Assembly: GCA_963210315.1 (NCBI GenBank)
Contig: OY723237.1
Span: 1,798,001-1,862,000 of the forward strand
Length of the DNA stretch: 64,000 nt
Direction of reading: 5' to 3'
Source of the DNA: Rhynchopus euleeides
Taxonomy: Eukaryota; Euglenozoa; Diplonemea; Diplonemida; Diplonemidae
Position numbers and translations under genes: made by a program. Every line of letters starts with the position of its first letter. Position 1 is the stretch's first letter. This document shows, piece by piece, positions 20,255 through 29,661 of this stretch. A model generated the notes under the pieces. The model did not search any database, was not told the origin of the DNA, and was given only the letters and a program-made list of their open reading frames with translations.

Positions 20255-20842
20255 CTATATGCCAAGTGAGTGCCGCGTGGGGTGAGCTACGACCACGTGA
20301 TGATGAAGGCTTGAACAAGAGATGAAGCGTTTAGTGTATACGAATGTGTGAGGTGAGTGTGTATGCTGACGGACGTGACGGAACGTGATGAATATTTTGT
20401 TTTCTAAAACGAATTTCCCCCCCCCCCTCCCCCCGGAACCTGAGAATGTGACCGCCTACCCAATGGTGTTTACACAAAGGAGTTCAGCGTGTTAAACCCC
20501 ATTCTCTGTTCCCAAGGCAGAGCGGCGATGTGTACCCAGAGTGTACGTACGTGCACATGGCTCTGCAGATACGCTGAGTGGTGAGGGGCATGCCTGTTTT
20601 CCCTTTTGTTTCCATTATCTTGTCTTCAGAACGAACACACGAATGAAACAAAAACCATAACAGAACGCCCCCACCCCTGATGTATGTTTTTTCTCAACCA
20701 TTTCCCCCCCCCCCTCCCCCAACCCCCGTTTTTGCTATGTCTTTTGATATGGTTCTTTCCCCCTTTTTCCCCCCCCCCCCACCCGACAAGCGAATCAGCA
20801 GTGTGTATCTGTACACAGAAATAAACCAATAACATGACAGTA
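20255..20842 (+). other. 3' UTR / tail of the PLE
   Basis: No coding signal. Several C-rich runs (20418-20435, 20704-20720, 20770-20782) and an AATAAA-like word (ATAAACC, near 20821) close to the junction with the duplicated target at 20843. Confidence 0.55.
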
Positions 20843-22220
20843 GAGGGTCTTCAGGGGCACTTTTCTGATGAGGGACAGTTTTTTCATCACGCACAGAACA
20901 ACCCCCCTCCCTAACAGGCGCCACCCCCACAGGGTGCTGCTATTAGATGCAGAAAAAGCTCTCTCAGTTTTTTGGTGGTGGAAGGGGGGCAAATGCGAAG
21001 AACTGACTGCGACACCTTCTTAAAAGAGAAGGGCGAACTGGAGCGCCAGGCCTCGCACATAGGCATCAAGCAGGCGGTGTATTTCCTCCGACCAGCAGTG
21101 CCTGCTCATAGGATCCTGTGGTCAACATTTACATGCCATGGATGACCTGCCAACCGCAACAGATGTTCACTACCGTGGCCTCCGGCGGCTGGGGGGCTCC
21201 GCCCCCCAGACCCCCCCAGACCCCCGACGGATTTTCAGGAAACCACTGTGCATACTTACAAAATCAGCGCGAGAAACTTTTTTTCACACCCCCCCAAAAA
21301 ATGTACCTCATCATGAGCCCCGTTTTTTTCTTGATGATCGGGAAAACACTGGATGTTCTCTCCAGGGCGCATTTTTTTTTTGCATACACGTTAAGTGTTC
21401 TAAGAAACCAGACATAACCAGAAGACCAACATCATGTTCGTGCTAGCACTTTTCCCTTTTGTCATCACACCCGTGCGCCAAAACAGGTTAGGCCTTATAT
21501 TTGGCTGCGTTCAACGAAAAATATTTTCGTGGTTCAACACTCCCACCTACTCCCTTCTCTTTACTCCACCCCTCAACCCCCGACATATCCGATGCCTGGC
21601 GTGCAGAACTCGGAGCTGGTGCTGTCCGGAGTGGGGCGCGGCGCGGGCAACCCGGAGGCCTTGTCCGCCCCCCTCCCGGCGGGCGACTTCGGGATGGCGA
21701 TGGGGCAGGCGCTGGCGGCAGTGACCACCGCCAACGCCCGCGAGGTGGCCACTCGCGAGGTCGCGGGGGCCGACATCCGGGCCACGCAGGTGGAGGCGCA
21801 CGCGAGGGTGCACGCGGCGGGGGTGGAGGCGGGGGCGGCTACGAGGGCCGCCAACGCGGAGGCGGCGGCGGGGATGCACATCGCATCCGCGAATGCAGCG
21901 GCGCATGCGGCGAAGGTGGAATCCGCTGCGGCACAGCGGGTGACGGGGGCGGAGTCGGACGCGAAGGTGGCGTCGGTGGAGGCGGCGGCCTCAAACGCCG
22001 TCACGGAGGCGCAGGCGCGGGCCATGGTCGCCGAGGAGTCCGCCAGGCACGCGGAGGTGAGAGCCCGCCTCGAGGCGGAGCTGGCCCTCGAGAGGGAGAA
22101 GACGCGGAACGCCGCGTTGGTGATGGAGGAGCGGGCCAAGGCCCAGCGGGAGACGGCCCTCGCGGAGCACGCGAGGGTAAGGGCTGAGGCAGGTGCGAGC
22201 CGGGCTGCAGCCCCCCAGGA
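20843..22220 (+). repeat. 1.38-kb direct duplication, copy 2 (right flank of the PLE insertion)
   Basis: Near-identical copy of 7981-9357. Here ORF1 of the VIPER-like element continues uninterrupted past the point where copy 1 breaks into the PLE (CCCCCCAGGA, then CGAGGTGG instead of TTTTTACA). Contains the dispersed hairpin repeat near 21160-21217. Confidence 0.9.
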
Positions 22221-22929
22221 CGAGGTGGCTTCCCTCCGGGAGGAGGTGCGGCGGATGCGGGAGGTGGCGGACCTCCAGGCGGAGCTGGCCCGCCTGCGGG
22301 GAAACGGGACGGGCTCCGGAGCCGGCGCCGGAGCACCGAGGGCCGGAAAGCCGGAGCAGCGGGACGGGGCCGGCAGCGTAGCCGGCAGCAGCGACAGCCG
22401 CAGGGGCGCCGGGGCTCTCAACCCCCTGGACGTGGACGAGTGGTGGCACGCGGACGAGGCCACGCTGGGGCTGGTGCACCTGCACCAGCTGCGCCGCTAC
22501 GACGCCCTGCTGGGGGCCCGGGCGGGGGGTGCCCTGCGCCCGCAGGCCCACGAGGCGCAGGCCCGGATGAGGGATATCAACCTCATCATGACGAGCCTGC
22601 CGTCGCTGCAGGAGCCGGAGGACTACGACGACCTCCTGGTCCGGCTGATGCAGAACCAGTTCTGCAGGCTGGAAGCCCTCAACGAGGGCGTGTTGGGGGG
22701 CGGATGGGAGGCGGCCTCCGCGATGGAGGAGGAATTCTTCGGGAAGCCGGAGATTCCTCCGTACCTCCGGGCGGCAAAGGAGAAGGCACGGGCCCGCCAG
22801 CCACGCTCCCCCCAGGTCCACCACCCACAGCATCAGCATCAACAACAACAGCAACGCAGCTCGCAGCCACAGCCGCAGCAGGGCCACCCCACCAGCCAGC
22901 GGAACAGGAGGGGGGGCCACAGGCAGTGA
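21592..22929 (+). CDS. ORF1 (Gag-like coiled-coil protein) of VIPER-like element B
   Basis: 445 residues from the first ATG (21592). An Ala/Glu-rich predicted coiled coil covers residues about 20-240, with heptad-like REEVRRMREVADLQAELARL near its end. A globular part (about 22420-22780) and a Gln/His-rich basic tail follow. No zinc knuckle is seen. ORF1 position and coiled coil suggest a nucleic-acid-associated Gag role; this is inference. The 5' part is duplicated at 8729-9357, where it is fused to the PLE. Confidence 0.7.
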   Translation: MPGVQNSELVLSGVGRGAGNPEALSAPLPAGDFGMAMGQALAAVTTANAREVATREVAGADIRATQVEAHARVHAAGVEAGAATRAANAEAAAGMHIASANAAAHAAKVESAAAQRVTGAESDAKVASVEAAASNAVTEAQARAMVAEESARHAEVRARLEAELALEREKTRNAALVMEERAKAQRETALAEHARVRAEAGASRAAAPQDEVASLREEVRRMREVADLQAELARLRGNGTGSGAGAGAPRAGKPEQRDGAGSVAGSSDSRRGAGALNPLDVDEWWHADEATLGLVHLHQLRRYDALLGARAGGALRPQAHEAQARMRDINLIMTSLPSLQEPEDYDDLLVRLMQNQFCRLEALNEGVLGGGWEAASAMEEEFFGKPEIPPYLRAAKEKARARQPRSPQVHHPQHQHQQQQQRSSQPQPQQGHPTSQRNRRGGHRQ

Positions 22930-22946
22930 GCTCGCCCCTCACGGCG

Positions 22947-23942
22947 ATGCTGGAGAGCATAGGGGTGCTCTCCACGGCGCGGGTGGGAAGGAGACGGGCA
23001 CAGGAGGACCCGCTGACCGCCAGAGAGGCACAGCGGATCGCCAAGCGCGCGGTGAAGACGCTGGGGGAGGCGTTGGCACCGTCGACGTGGAGGGGGCTCG
23101 AGGGGCCCCACCGGCGACTCCTCCAGTTCCGGCACGAGTGGGAGCAGACCACGGGTGTGCTCTTGCCGTGGGACCTTTGCATCATTTACTGGGTGCAGAG
23201 GCTCATGTCCGAAGCGGACTCCCCACTCCGGCCCTCCTCCGCCCTACAGTACGTATCGAGGGCGGTCGCCGCGATGAGCCGCATGGGGGTTGTGGTGGAC
23301 TCCCAGCTGCTCCAAGACTTCAAGCGAGGTCTGAAGCGCTTGGGGGCCCTCCGACCGCAGCACCAAGCGAAGCCAGCTACATCCGCCCAGGTGGCCGCAG
23401 TGGTGGGCCGGGAGGACGTCGACCGCGACACGAAGCTCGCGATTGTGCTGGGGTGGTGCGGGGCGGCGCGGGTGTCGGACGTGGTGCGCCTGAAGTGCGG
23501 GGACATCGCTTTCCAGAGCGAGTTTGTCGCCGTGAACTGGGCGGAGACGAAGAGCGACCCGTTCCGCCTGGGCGTCACGACGGGCCTGTTCCTCTCGGAG
23601 TGCTGGACGGAGGTGCTGCGGGAGGCGATCTCGGGGCGGGCGGCGGGCGCGCTGGTGGTCGACACGACCTACCGGCGCATCGTGGCGGCGCTGAAGAAGG
23701 AGGACCCGGAGCTGAGTGGTCACTCCCTCCGTCGGGGGGCTCTGGCGGAGCTCCTGCAAGAGGGGCTGTGCCTGGAGTCGCTTCGGCAGCTGTCCCGCCA
23801 CAGCTCCCTGGACGCCCTGGCCAGGTACCTCCCGGCGGGGAAGCTGAAGCTGGCGAGGCAGACGGCCTCCACATCAATGGTGCTCGACCGGGGGCTATCC
23901 CGGGGGTCGCTCTTTGCCCTGCCTTCCCTGGGAAGCTCCTGA
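22947..23942 (+). CDS. Tyrosine recombinase of VIPER-like element B
   Basis: 331 residues from ATG 22947, 18 nt after the ORF1 stop. An N-terminal helical core-binding part is followed by the catalytic domain: Arg I in GCGAARVSDVVRL (about 23456-23494), HSLRRGAL (His and Arg II, about 23722-23745), LSRHSS (about 23788) and the candidate nucleophile Tyr in ALARYL (about 23815-23832). All R-H-R-H-Y type residues are present. In DIRS-order elements this enzyme integrates a circular DNA intermediate instead of a DDE integrase. It overlaps the RT frame at its 3' end. Confidence 0.85.
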   Translation: MLESIGVLSTARVGRRRAQEDPLTAREAQRIAKRAVKTLGEALAPSTWRGLEGPHRRLLQFRHEWEQTTGVLLPWDLCIIYWVQRLMSEADSPLRPSSALQYVSRAVAAMSRMGVVVDSQLLQDFKRGLKRLGALRPQHQAKPATSAQVAAVVGREDVDRDTKLAIVLGWCGAARVSDVVRLKCGDIAFQSEFVAVNWAETKSDPFRLGVTTGLFLSECWTEVLREAISGRAAGALVVDTTYRRIVAALKKEDPELSGHSLRRGALAELLQEGLCLESLRQLSRHSSLDALARYLPAGKLKLARQTASTSMVLDRGLSRGSLFALPSLGSS

Positions 23943-25741
23943 GGACGGCGTGCGTGGCGTACGAGCCCCCAGGCACGCCTTCCCCGCCGGCGACCCCTCG
24001 GCCCAGGCCGCCTCCCACGCTACCGCCTCCACCTCCGCCTCCGCCTCCACCGCCGCCACGGCCGCCCCCTCCTCCTCCTCTTCCTCGGAGGGTCGGCGAC
24101 GACTCCTACTCGCCGGACGTCAACGCGACGTACGCGAGGGAAGCGCGGGTGACGGTGGAGGGGCGGCATCTTGGCCCGCCCTCGGCGCGGGGTGGCCCCA
24201 CGGGGGAGCTGGCCCCCATATCGACGTCACGTCTGAACCTCGACGCCTTAGAGGCTTTGGATTCCGAGGGGATCCTGTCAGGGGTTATCGACGTGATTCG
24301 GGACCGGGGCGCTTTCCTGCGGGCCATGCGACCGGGCGTGGATCTGGGCGACAGGCCTCTTTCGCGCGGGACCTCGAGGCACATGCTGCGGCACTGGGAT
24401 AACCTCTCGGAGTGGGGGGTGCTGGGGTTGGCAGACGCGCCGAAGGTGGTCCTCCCGGCGTTCACCGTGGAGAAAAAGAGCGGGCTGCTGCGTTTGGTAT
24501 GCGACGGGCGAAAGCTGAACCGGCTGATGCGGGACCCGCCACCGATGCTCCTCCCGTCGATCCACGAGGTGGTCCGGAGGTTCCTGGCGGCCGAATTCGT
24601 GGTGCAGGCTGACGGGAAGAGCTGGTTCTACCAGTTCCCCCTGGGGGACGGGGTCCGCGACTTCTTCGGGGTGAATCTGGCTGGGGAGCGGGGCCCGTTT
24701 CGGCGCACCTCGCTGCGGGTGATGTGCATGGGCTGGAGCTGGGCGCCGTGCATCGCGCAGAGGGCCTCACGCGTGCTTCTCCCCCTGGAGGATGGGCTGT
24801 CTTGGGTGGACAACTGGTTTGTGGTTGGAGATAGCCGGGAGGATGCAGCCGAGAGATACGCCCGATTCCTCGGCAAGGCCGAGTCGGTGGGCGCCGAGCT
24901 CAACGAGGGTGCGGAGTTCGGCACACCGCAGTCGCGGTTCATCGCCTTGGGGTTGGAATTTGATCTGGAGTCGTCGCCTAAGCGCTTCAGGTCGGACCCC
25001 GATTGGGTGTCGAAATTCCTTGCCTCGGCGGCCGTGGCGGCGGTTCGCGAGAACAGGGCTACTTCCCGGGAGTTCTACAAGGTTTTCGGCGGTATGATTT
25101 GGTTTCTGTTCTCGACGCAGAGGCGTCTCTGCTACTTCCGCGCCTCCCTCGCCTTCCTCAGGAGATCCGCGGCCAAGCTGGTTGCGGAACCGGAGCAGTG
25201 GGACCGCCCTCTCGACATCCCCCCCTCTGTTCTCGCTGATCTTTCTCTGATTTCGGCCGATCTGGGCCAGAATGTGTGGGTTGAGGCAGGGGCTTCGGGG
25301 CCCTCGGTCACGGCGTGGTCTGACGCTTCCGACACAGAATGGGCAGCCCTTCTGGAGTTAGACCCCGAGCCGATTGTCCAGGGCTGTTTTGATGAACCCC
25401 TCGCCCACCATATATATGTCAAAGAGCTCTTCGCAGCGCTCCAGGCGACACGCCTCGCAGCCGCTACGCGGCCGGGCTGTGCGTTGGGGTTGCAGGTGGA
25501 CAACACGGCAGCGGTGGCAGCTATCAACAAGGGCCACAGCAAGAATTACCTCGCGAATGACTTGTTGTGTGCCTTGTTTGACACCGCGGACGGTGCGGGC
25601 ATCTCCGTTTCCGCTCAGTGGGTGCCTACGCATGCACAGAGAGCAGACGAGTTTACCCGAGGCACTGTGGCATCGCCGTGCCCTGTCCCCCTGGCGCCCC
25701 TCCCTGCGAGATACGCGGCGGTTGCAGCCATATCGCGTTAA
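23942..25741 (+). CDS. Reverse transcriptase-RNase H of VIPER-like element B
   Basis: This frame is already open upstream from about 23087, overlapping the recombinase, so the true start (frameshift, reinitiation or internal start) is unknown; the RT-specific part begins after 23942. A Pro-rich linker comes first (23985-24095). RT about 24430-25010: LVCDGRKLN, QADGKSWFYQFPLG, CMGWSWAPCIAQ and the active-site variant WVDNWFVVG (about 24808-24834) replacing YVDD. RNase H about 25311-25670: AWSDASDTEWA, KELFAALQA, QVDNTAAVAAINKG and WVPTHAQRADEFTRG. A D-N in the RT box is typical of DIRS-like elements. The 5' limit is the uncertain part. Confidence 0.82.
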   Translation, partial: RTACVAYEPPGTPSPPATPRPRPPPTLPPPPPPPPPPPPRPPPPPPLPRRVGDDSYSPDVNATYAREARVTVEGRHLGPPSARGGPTGELAPISTSRLNLDALEALDSEGILSGVIDVIRDRGAFLRAMRPGVDLGDRPLSRGTSRHMLRHWDNLSEWGVLGLADAPKVVLPAFTVEKKSGLLRLVCDGRKLNRLMRDPPPMLLPSIHEVVRRFLAAEFVVQADGKSWFYQFPLGDGVRDFFGVNLAGERGPFRRTSLRVMCMGWSWAPCIAQRASRVLLPLEDGLSWVDNWFVVGDSREDAAERYARFLGKAESVGAELNEGAEFGTPQSRFIALGLEFDLESSPKRFRSDPDWVSKFLASAAVAAVRENRATSREFYKVFGGMIWFLFSTQRRLCYFRASLAFLRRSAAKLVAEPEQWDRPLDIPPSVLADLSLISADLGQNVWVEAGASGPSVTAWSDASDTEWAALLELDPEPIVQGCFDEPLAHHIYVKELFAALQATRLAAATRPGCALGLQVDNTAAVAAINKGHSKNYLANDLLCALFDTADGAGISVSAQWVPTHAQRADEFTRGTVASPCPVPLAPLPARYAAVAAISR

Positions 25742-25829
25742 ACATTTCAAGTGTGGTGTACCCTTTCAATCCCTTGTCTTTCTTTCCGCTACGCGGTCCC
25801 TGTGGGTTGGGCTGCGTTCAACGAAAAAA

Positions 25830-27225
25830 GACACTTCTTTCCGGAGTTTAGCTAGCACGATTCAGTTGGGCGATTCATTTGTCTGGTTTTGTTGTTGTTC
25901 TGAGTTCTTTTCATTTGCCTTTCGGGGAGGTCGTTCGCTACGGCGCCGACAATGGCGCACTGCATTTCGTCTTTTCTTTGTGAGAAGAATCCGACGAACT
26001 TTCCGAAAACTAGCCAACAGTGAAGACCACCCCCCTGCCCCCCCCCCCCCCCCCTTTTTCTTGTTGTGCCGCAGGGTCGAATGCCCGACATAACGGGGGC
26101 CGGGAAGGGGGCGGCGAAAGGGTCTGGTGCATCGGTGACACCAGTAAACCAATGATGCGATCGGGAGAGGTAAGAAATACGTAAAAGTCTGTTCAAAGAA
26201 CGATATGGCATCACTGATCGATGCAAGATCAGGAGCAAGACCAGGTTGCGTGGATAGGTGCTGGTGGAGGTGCATACGCGTTTGAACAGTATCCCTCTGA
26301 AAGGAAGAAGCGGTTTGATGGGAAGGGTGGGGAGGGGAGGGGAGTTTCTGGGAGGTGTGTGGGGATCGGGGTTCAGGTTGTTCTCCACGACAGACGGGGA
26401 AGATGCCAGTGTTGTAGTTTGGCCAGGGGGGAAAAAAAGGAAACTGGATCCGCACGCCAGGGGGCGGCTGGCAGTGCGGTTTTGGGGTGGAACTCCGCCT
26501 GGGAGGTGAATATTGCGACCTTCAGTGGGGGGGTTTGTGCCTGCAGCCCAGCCCAGCCCCTCAGCACGCGGGATCCAAAGAACATGCGCAAACAGCCAAA
26601 TGCACGCGGAACTCTCCCCCATCCCCCCCCGCTCCTTCCTCCCTTGACTTGCGAGAAGGTGCTGGGTAACTTGAGACTTGCCTTTGCCTTCACCCTCGAC
26701 CATCAAAACCCATCCCATCCATCATCGCCCGCCCGCCCCATTTTTGGTCCATTTTTTCCTCCTCCCGAAAATGCGTTTATTTGCATCATTGGGATCCGTG
26801 GCTCACTCCATGGTAATTTTTTCTCTCCGGAAATATTATTTGTTCAGACCATTTGGGCCTGAACCACCAAGAAAAAAAAATATTGGCAATTCTGAAAACT
26901 AATGCAACCGAGTGAATCTCAAGAGAGAAGGTAGCAACGACAGTTTGTGTTCTTCGAACGCAGAACACCCCACCAGCCTGCCGGGCGTGTGAAGTGTTCG
27001 CAAGGATCCGCACGGTGAAAAGTTTCCTGAGTTGGCTACGCCGAACTTACAAAAATCCTTATACTCATACCGGGCAACATTCAGGTATGCTCGGCAGCTG
27101 CTCCTTTTTTCTCTAGTATCTGGTGGCCCCCCCACCACCACCACCACCCCTCGCCCGCCTCCTCCGCATGGCATCCGGCTCGCTCCCTCCCCGCCACCTT
27201 CCCCTGCACCCACCCACCTCCAGGT
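25830..27225. other. Element end and intergenic region upstream of the WD40 gene
   Basis: Nothing recognisable as a gene. Poly-C at 26038-26053 may belong to the 3' end of the VIPER-like element. Directly before the WD40 start there is a long pyrimidine-rich stretch (27127-27222) ending CACCTCCAG, followed by GT and the ATG, a good splice-acceptor-like context. Confidence 0.45.
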
Positions 27226-28386
27226 ATGGAGATAACGGGCCACCATGTCGCAACAGGTGCGATGTGCGTGGTCCAAGCCCCCCTGGAGGCCACCGTGGGC
27301 CTCCTGAAGACACTCATCCTGGAGGGGCTCCGCAGCCAATCACCCGCGAACCCGCGCGACACGCCGCAGAGGTTTGCCCGTCTCCACCTCGGCGGCAGCC
27401 GTGCCCCGCTGGATGACGACACGCCCCTGGCCGACACGCCGCTGGAGGACGGGGGCTCGGTGGAGCTCATCGAAACAGGCCCTGTCGAGGCGCCTGCGGA
27501 ATACGCTGTCACCGCGAGCTGCGCCGCCGTGTCCCCCTGCAGCCGCCGCATCGCCTTCGGGGAGAACTGCTCCGTCGCCAGCGTGTGGGACACCGCTGCC
27601 GGGGCCCTGGTGTGGGACACGTCGCACGACCTCTCCCAGCGCACCGTGTATCCCTCCTGCATCGCCTTCTCCACCTGCGGGAGGTGGCTGGGGTGGAACT
27701 ACAACTGCAACTGGGTGTGCCTCAGAGGGGCTGCGAGCGGAAATCGCGCCCGCCGCCTGAAGGGGCATGACACGCACATCACGTCGCTCGCCTTCGGCGA
27801 GTCGCAGGGGAGATGTGTCGTTGCCACTGCGGCAGCGGATGCTGTGCGCGTGTGGGATGTGTGTGCGGAGGTGTGCACCGCCGTCCTTCAAACCGGCTCT
27901 CCGGTGGGCCGTGTCGCAGTGTCGGGCGCCTTGCTGCTGACCTGCGGTGCAGAGGGGTGCGGCAAGGTGGCGGTGTGGTGCCTCGCATCCGGCGCCCTGC
28001 TGCGGGAGCTGGAGGGCGGGGCGTGCGATGTCACGGCCTGCGGCGATGCGGCAGTCACGTCCAACCTGGGGGTCTACTGCATGTCCTCCGGCAAGTGCCT
28101 CAAGCAGCCCTGCTCCCCAGCCCCATCTCTGCGCAGCATCGCCAGCAGCGCCGGGGCTGAGCCGCTGGTGGTGGCGCTGGCGGAGGACGGGCATGTGGCT
28201 GTTGTGGACCTGGTGGAGTGGGGCGCGCTGCGCCGCTTGGATGTGGCGTATGACGCACGCGGCCCTGTAGAGGGTGTCTGTCTGACACGCTGCGGGTCCT
28301 GGCTCATCGCTGTACGCCCCAGATGCGTGACTGTCTCCCGCTTGAGCCGATCAGAGGGGGTGTACAAAACTCCGGCTGTATTCTGA
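27226..28386 (+). CDS. WD40-repeat protein with ubiquitin-like N-terminus
   Basis: 386 residues. The ATG at 27226 lies two bases after a pyrimidine tract ending in CAG, so trans-splicing just upstream is likely. Residues about 1-85 look like a ubiquitin-like fold: a Leu/Lys-rich helix, then RLHLGGSRAPLDDDTPL and LEDGGSVELIE, matching the L-x-L-G-G...D-D-x-T-L...D-G pattern. From about residue 95 repeats of ~40 residues end in W-D or similar (SVWDTAAGALVWD, VRVWDVCAEV, VAVWCLASG, VAVVDLVEWG), preceded by GH-type turns (KGHDTHITSLAFG). These suggest one seven-bladed propeller, with weak blades at the ends. WD40 proteins are scaffolds; partner and pathway cannot be read from the sequence. GC-rich like other host genes. 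No intron is required. Confidence 0.8.
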   Translation: MEITGHHVATGAMCVVQAPLEATVGLLKTLILEGLRSQSPANPRDTPQRFARLHLGGSRAPLDDDTPLADTPLEDGGSVELIETGPVEAPAEYAVTASCAAVSPCSRRIAFGENCSVASVWDTAAGALVWDTSHDLSQRTVYPSCIAFSTCGRWLGWNYNCNWVCLRGAASGNRARRLKGHDTHITSLAFGESQGRCVVATAAADAVRVWDVCAEVCTAVLQTGSPVGRVAVSGALLLTCGAEGCGKVAVWCLASGALLRELEGGACDVTACGDAAVTSNLGVYCMSSGKCLKQPCSPAPSLRSIASSAGAEPLVVALAEDGHVAVVDLVEWGALRRLDVAYDARGPVEGVCLTRCGSWLIAVRPRCVTVSRLSRSEGVYKTPAVF

Positions 28387-29661
28387 TTACGATCTTGTTT
28401 TACCCCTTTCCCCCTCCCTGCCGCCCCCCGTATTTGCATACGCGCAGTGTTGCTGGAAACCAGACGGTGCCCCCACCGTGCGACTCATTTGCCCATTCGT
28501 ATTATCTTCTGCGTTCGTTTCACTATCACCCAGTGTGTCCACACCCCATCCCCCGCGGGGGGTTTCGTGCGGGAAGCGTTCGATGAAATAAGAGAGTGTC
28601 CAGGGTGCCCCTGAAAGCCGGTTAAGCTAAACCACGTAAGAAGTACGTCAGATCTACGGAAAATTGGCCTCTTCAGAGGAGGGCGGGTCAAACATTTGTC
28701 AGAGTCGCAGGCAAAGGGAATCTCTGTCTAGTTTCAGTGCAGCACCCCCCCCACCCCCCACCCCCCACTCCCCCTGCTCCTCTGTTGTCCGAGTTGTGCC
28801 GACTGTGCGCACCTGGCTGAACACATGCTCCAGGGGAGCTACACGCGGTTCTACCACACCAGTCTTGATGGCCGGAGCGCCTGGCAGCCCGATGTCCTCC
28901 ATTCCCCTTGCCTTTGCAGGCGGGGCTGTGGCGAGAAGCAGGCCAGAAGATTCAAGGACCCGAAACAGTGCCGCCCATCTCGCGAGAGGGCTGCCCAGAG
29001 TACTGAACGTCAAAAATCGTTCAAAAGTGTGTACTGTGCGTCTTCGCTCTCCGGGAGTGTGTTCCGAACAGCCTCTGTGGGTTCTGATATGTCTGGCAGA
29101 GACCTCCTGTGGGACGCCACTCAGAATTGCAGAAGTGGAGCGAGAAGGCGATCCGCACGACACACACACACACACACACCCGGCGAAGTATATTAGATGC
29201 CCACACCGGCACAGCTTCGGCACAGAGTGAATGTTACCCCTCCCTCGAATGAAAAGCGATGATTACGCAGTGGTGCGGCATCATGTGCAGTGCCCACACA
29301 TCGTGCCGCACTGCCACAGCAAGGCGCAACACCGACAGACCAGGGGTAGTGGTGCTCGAGGGATATCCCGCTGCAGGCACAGCGCGCTGCAGCATTCTTT
29401 CTGCAAAAAAAAAATCCCCTACCCCACCCAGAGCTATTCCTAACTAGGGGTCCGGATTCCATGATTTTGAATTTCATATTTTTCCTCTGTCTGGCGCGTT
29501 TTTTTTTGCACTCTGTTTAGCGCGTTTTTTTTGCACTGCAGGAAAAAAAATTCTGGTGAGGATTCCAGGCTTGCTCCTAACATGGAATACGGAATACACT
29601 CTCCGAAATTTCTCGATTTTTTTCTAAGGATTTTTAGGAGGGGATATTTATTTTTTTCTAA
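28387..29661. other. Intergenic; includes a small non-LTR tail-like motif
   Basis: No gene recognised. Features: C/A runs at 28745-28775, CGTCAAAAATCGTTCAAAAG at 29007-29026 (resembling the non-LTR tail), CA repeats at 29160-29180, and T-rich sequence from 29500 leading into the beta arm. Confidence 0.4.

Larger units (their letters stand above)
9358..20842 (+). mobile_element. Penelope-like retroelement with N-terminal GIY-YIG, RT and a USP domain; carries a nested non-LTR element
   Basis: Bounded on both sides by the 1.38-kb duplication (7981-9357 and 20843-22220). Excluding the nested element it is about 7 kb. Order: basic linker, GIY-YIG nuclease, RT, Ser/Pro linker, ubiquitin-specific protease, coiled coil, 3' UTR. 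PLEs combine a GIY-YIG endonuclease with a telomerase-related RT; most carry the nuclease C-terminally, but clades with an N-terminal nuclease are described. The RT carries PLE-like block spacing. A USP domain is not a standard PLE component as far as I know. The 3' region has lower GC than the VIPER-like copies around it. Confidence 0.75.
21504..25829 (+). mobile_element. VIPER/DIRS-like tyrosine-recombinase retrotransposon, copy B
   Basis: Three ORFs in three frames: a coiled-coil ORF1, a tyrosine recombinase, then RT plus RNase H, the layout known for VIPER elements. The 19-mer GGCTGCGTTCAACGAAAAA occurs just before ORF1 (21504-21522, and in copy 1 at 8640-8658) and again after the RT/RNase H ORF (25810-25828). 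It is a candidate recombination core of split direct repeats; the outer ends could not be resolved, so these limits are minimal. Confidence 0.78.

Noticed and set aside
21573-22920. Long minus-strand frames opposite ORF1 of element B
   Set aside because: Composition mirrors the Ala-rich sense repeat; no motifs.
20843-26100. Two independent VIPER-like insertions explaining the 1.38-kb duplication
   Set aside because: The duplicated block starts outside the element and includes an unrelated dispersed repeat, so both copies descend from one insertion.
26221-26862. 213-codon open frame before the WD40 gene
   Set aside because: No motifs, and it lies over G- and C-rich repeats.
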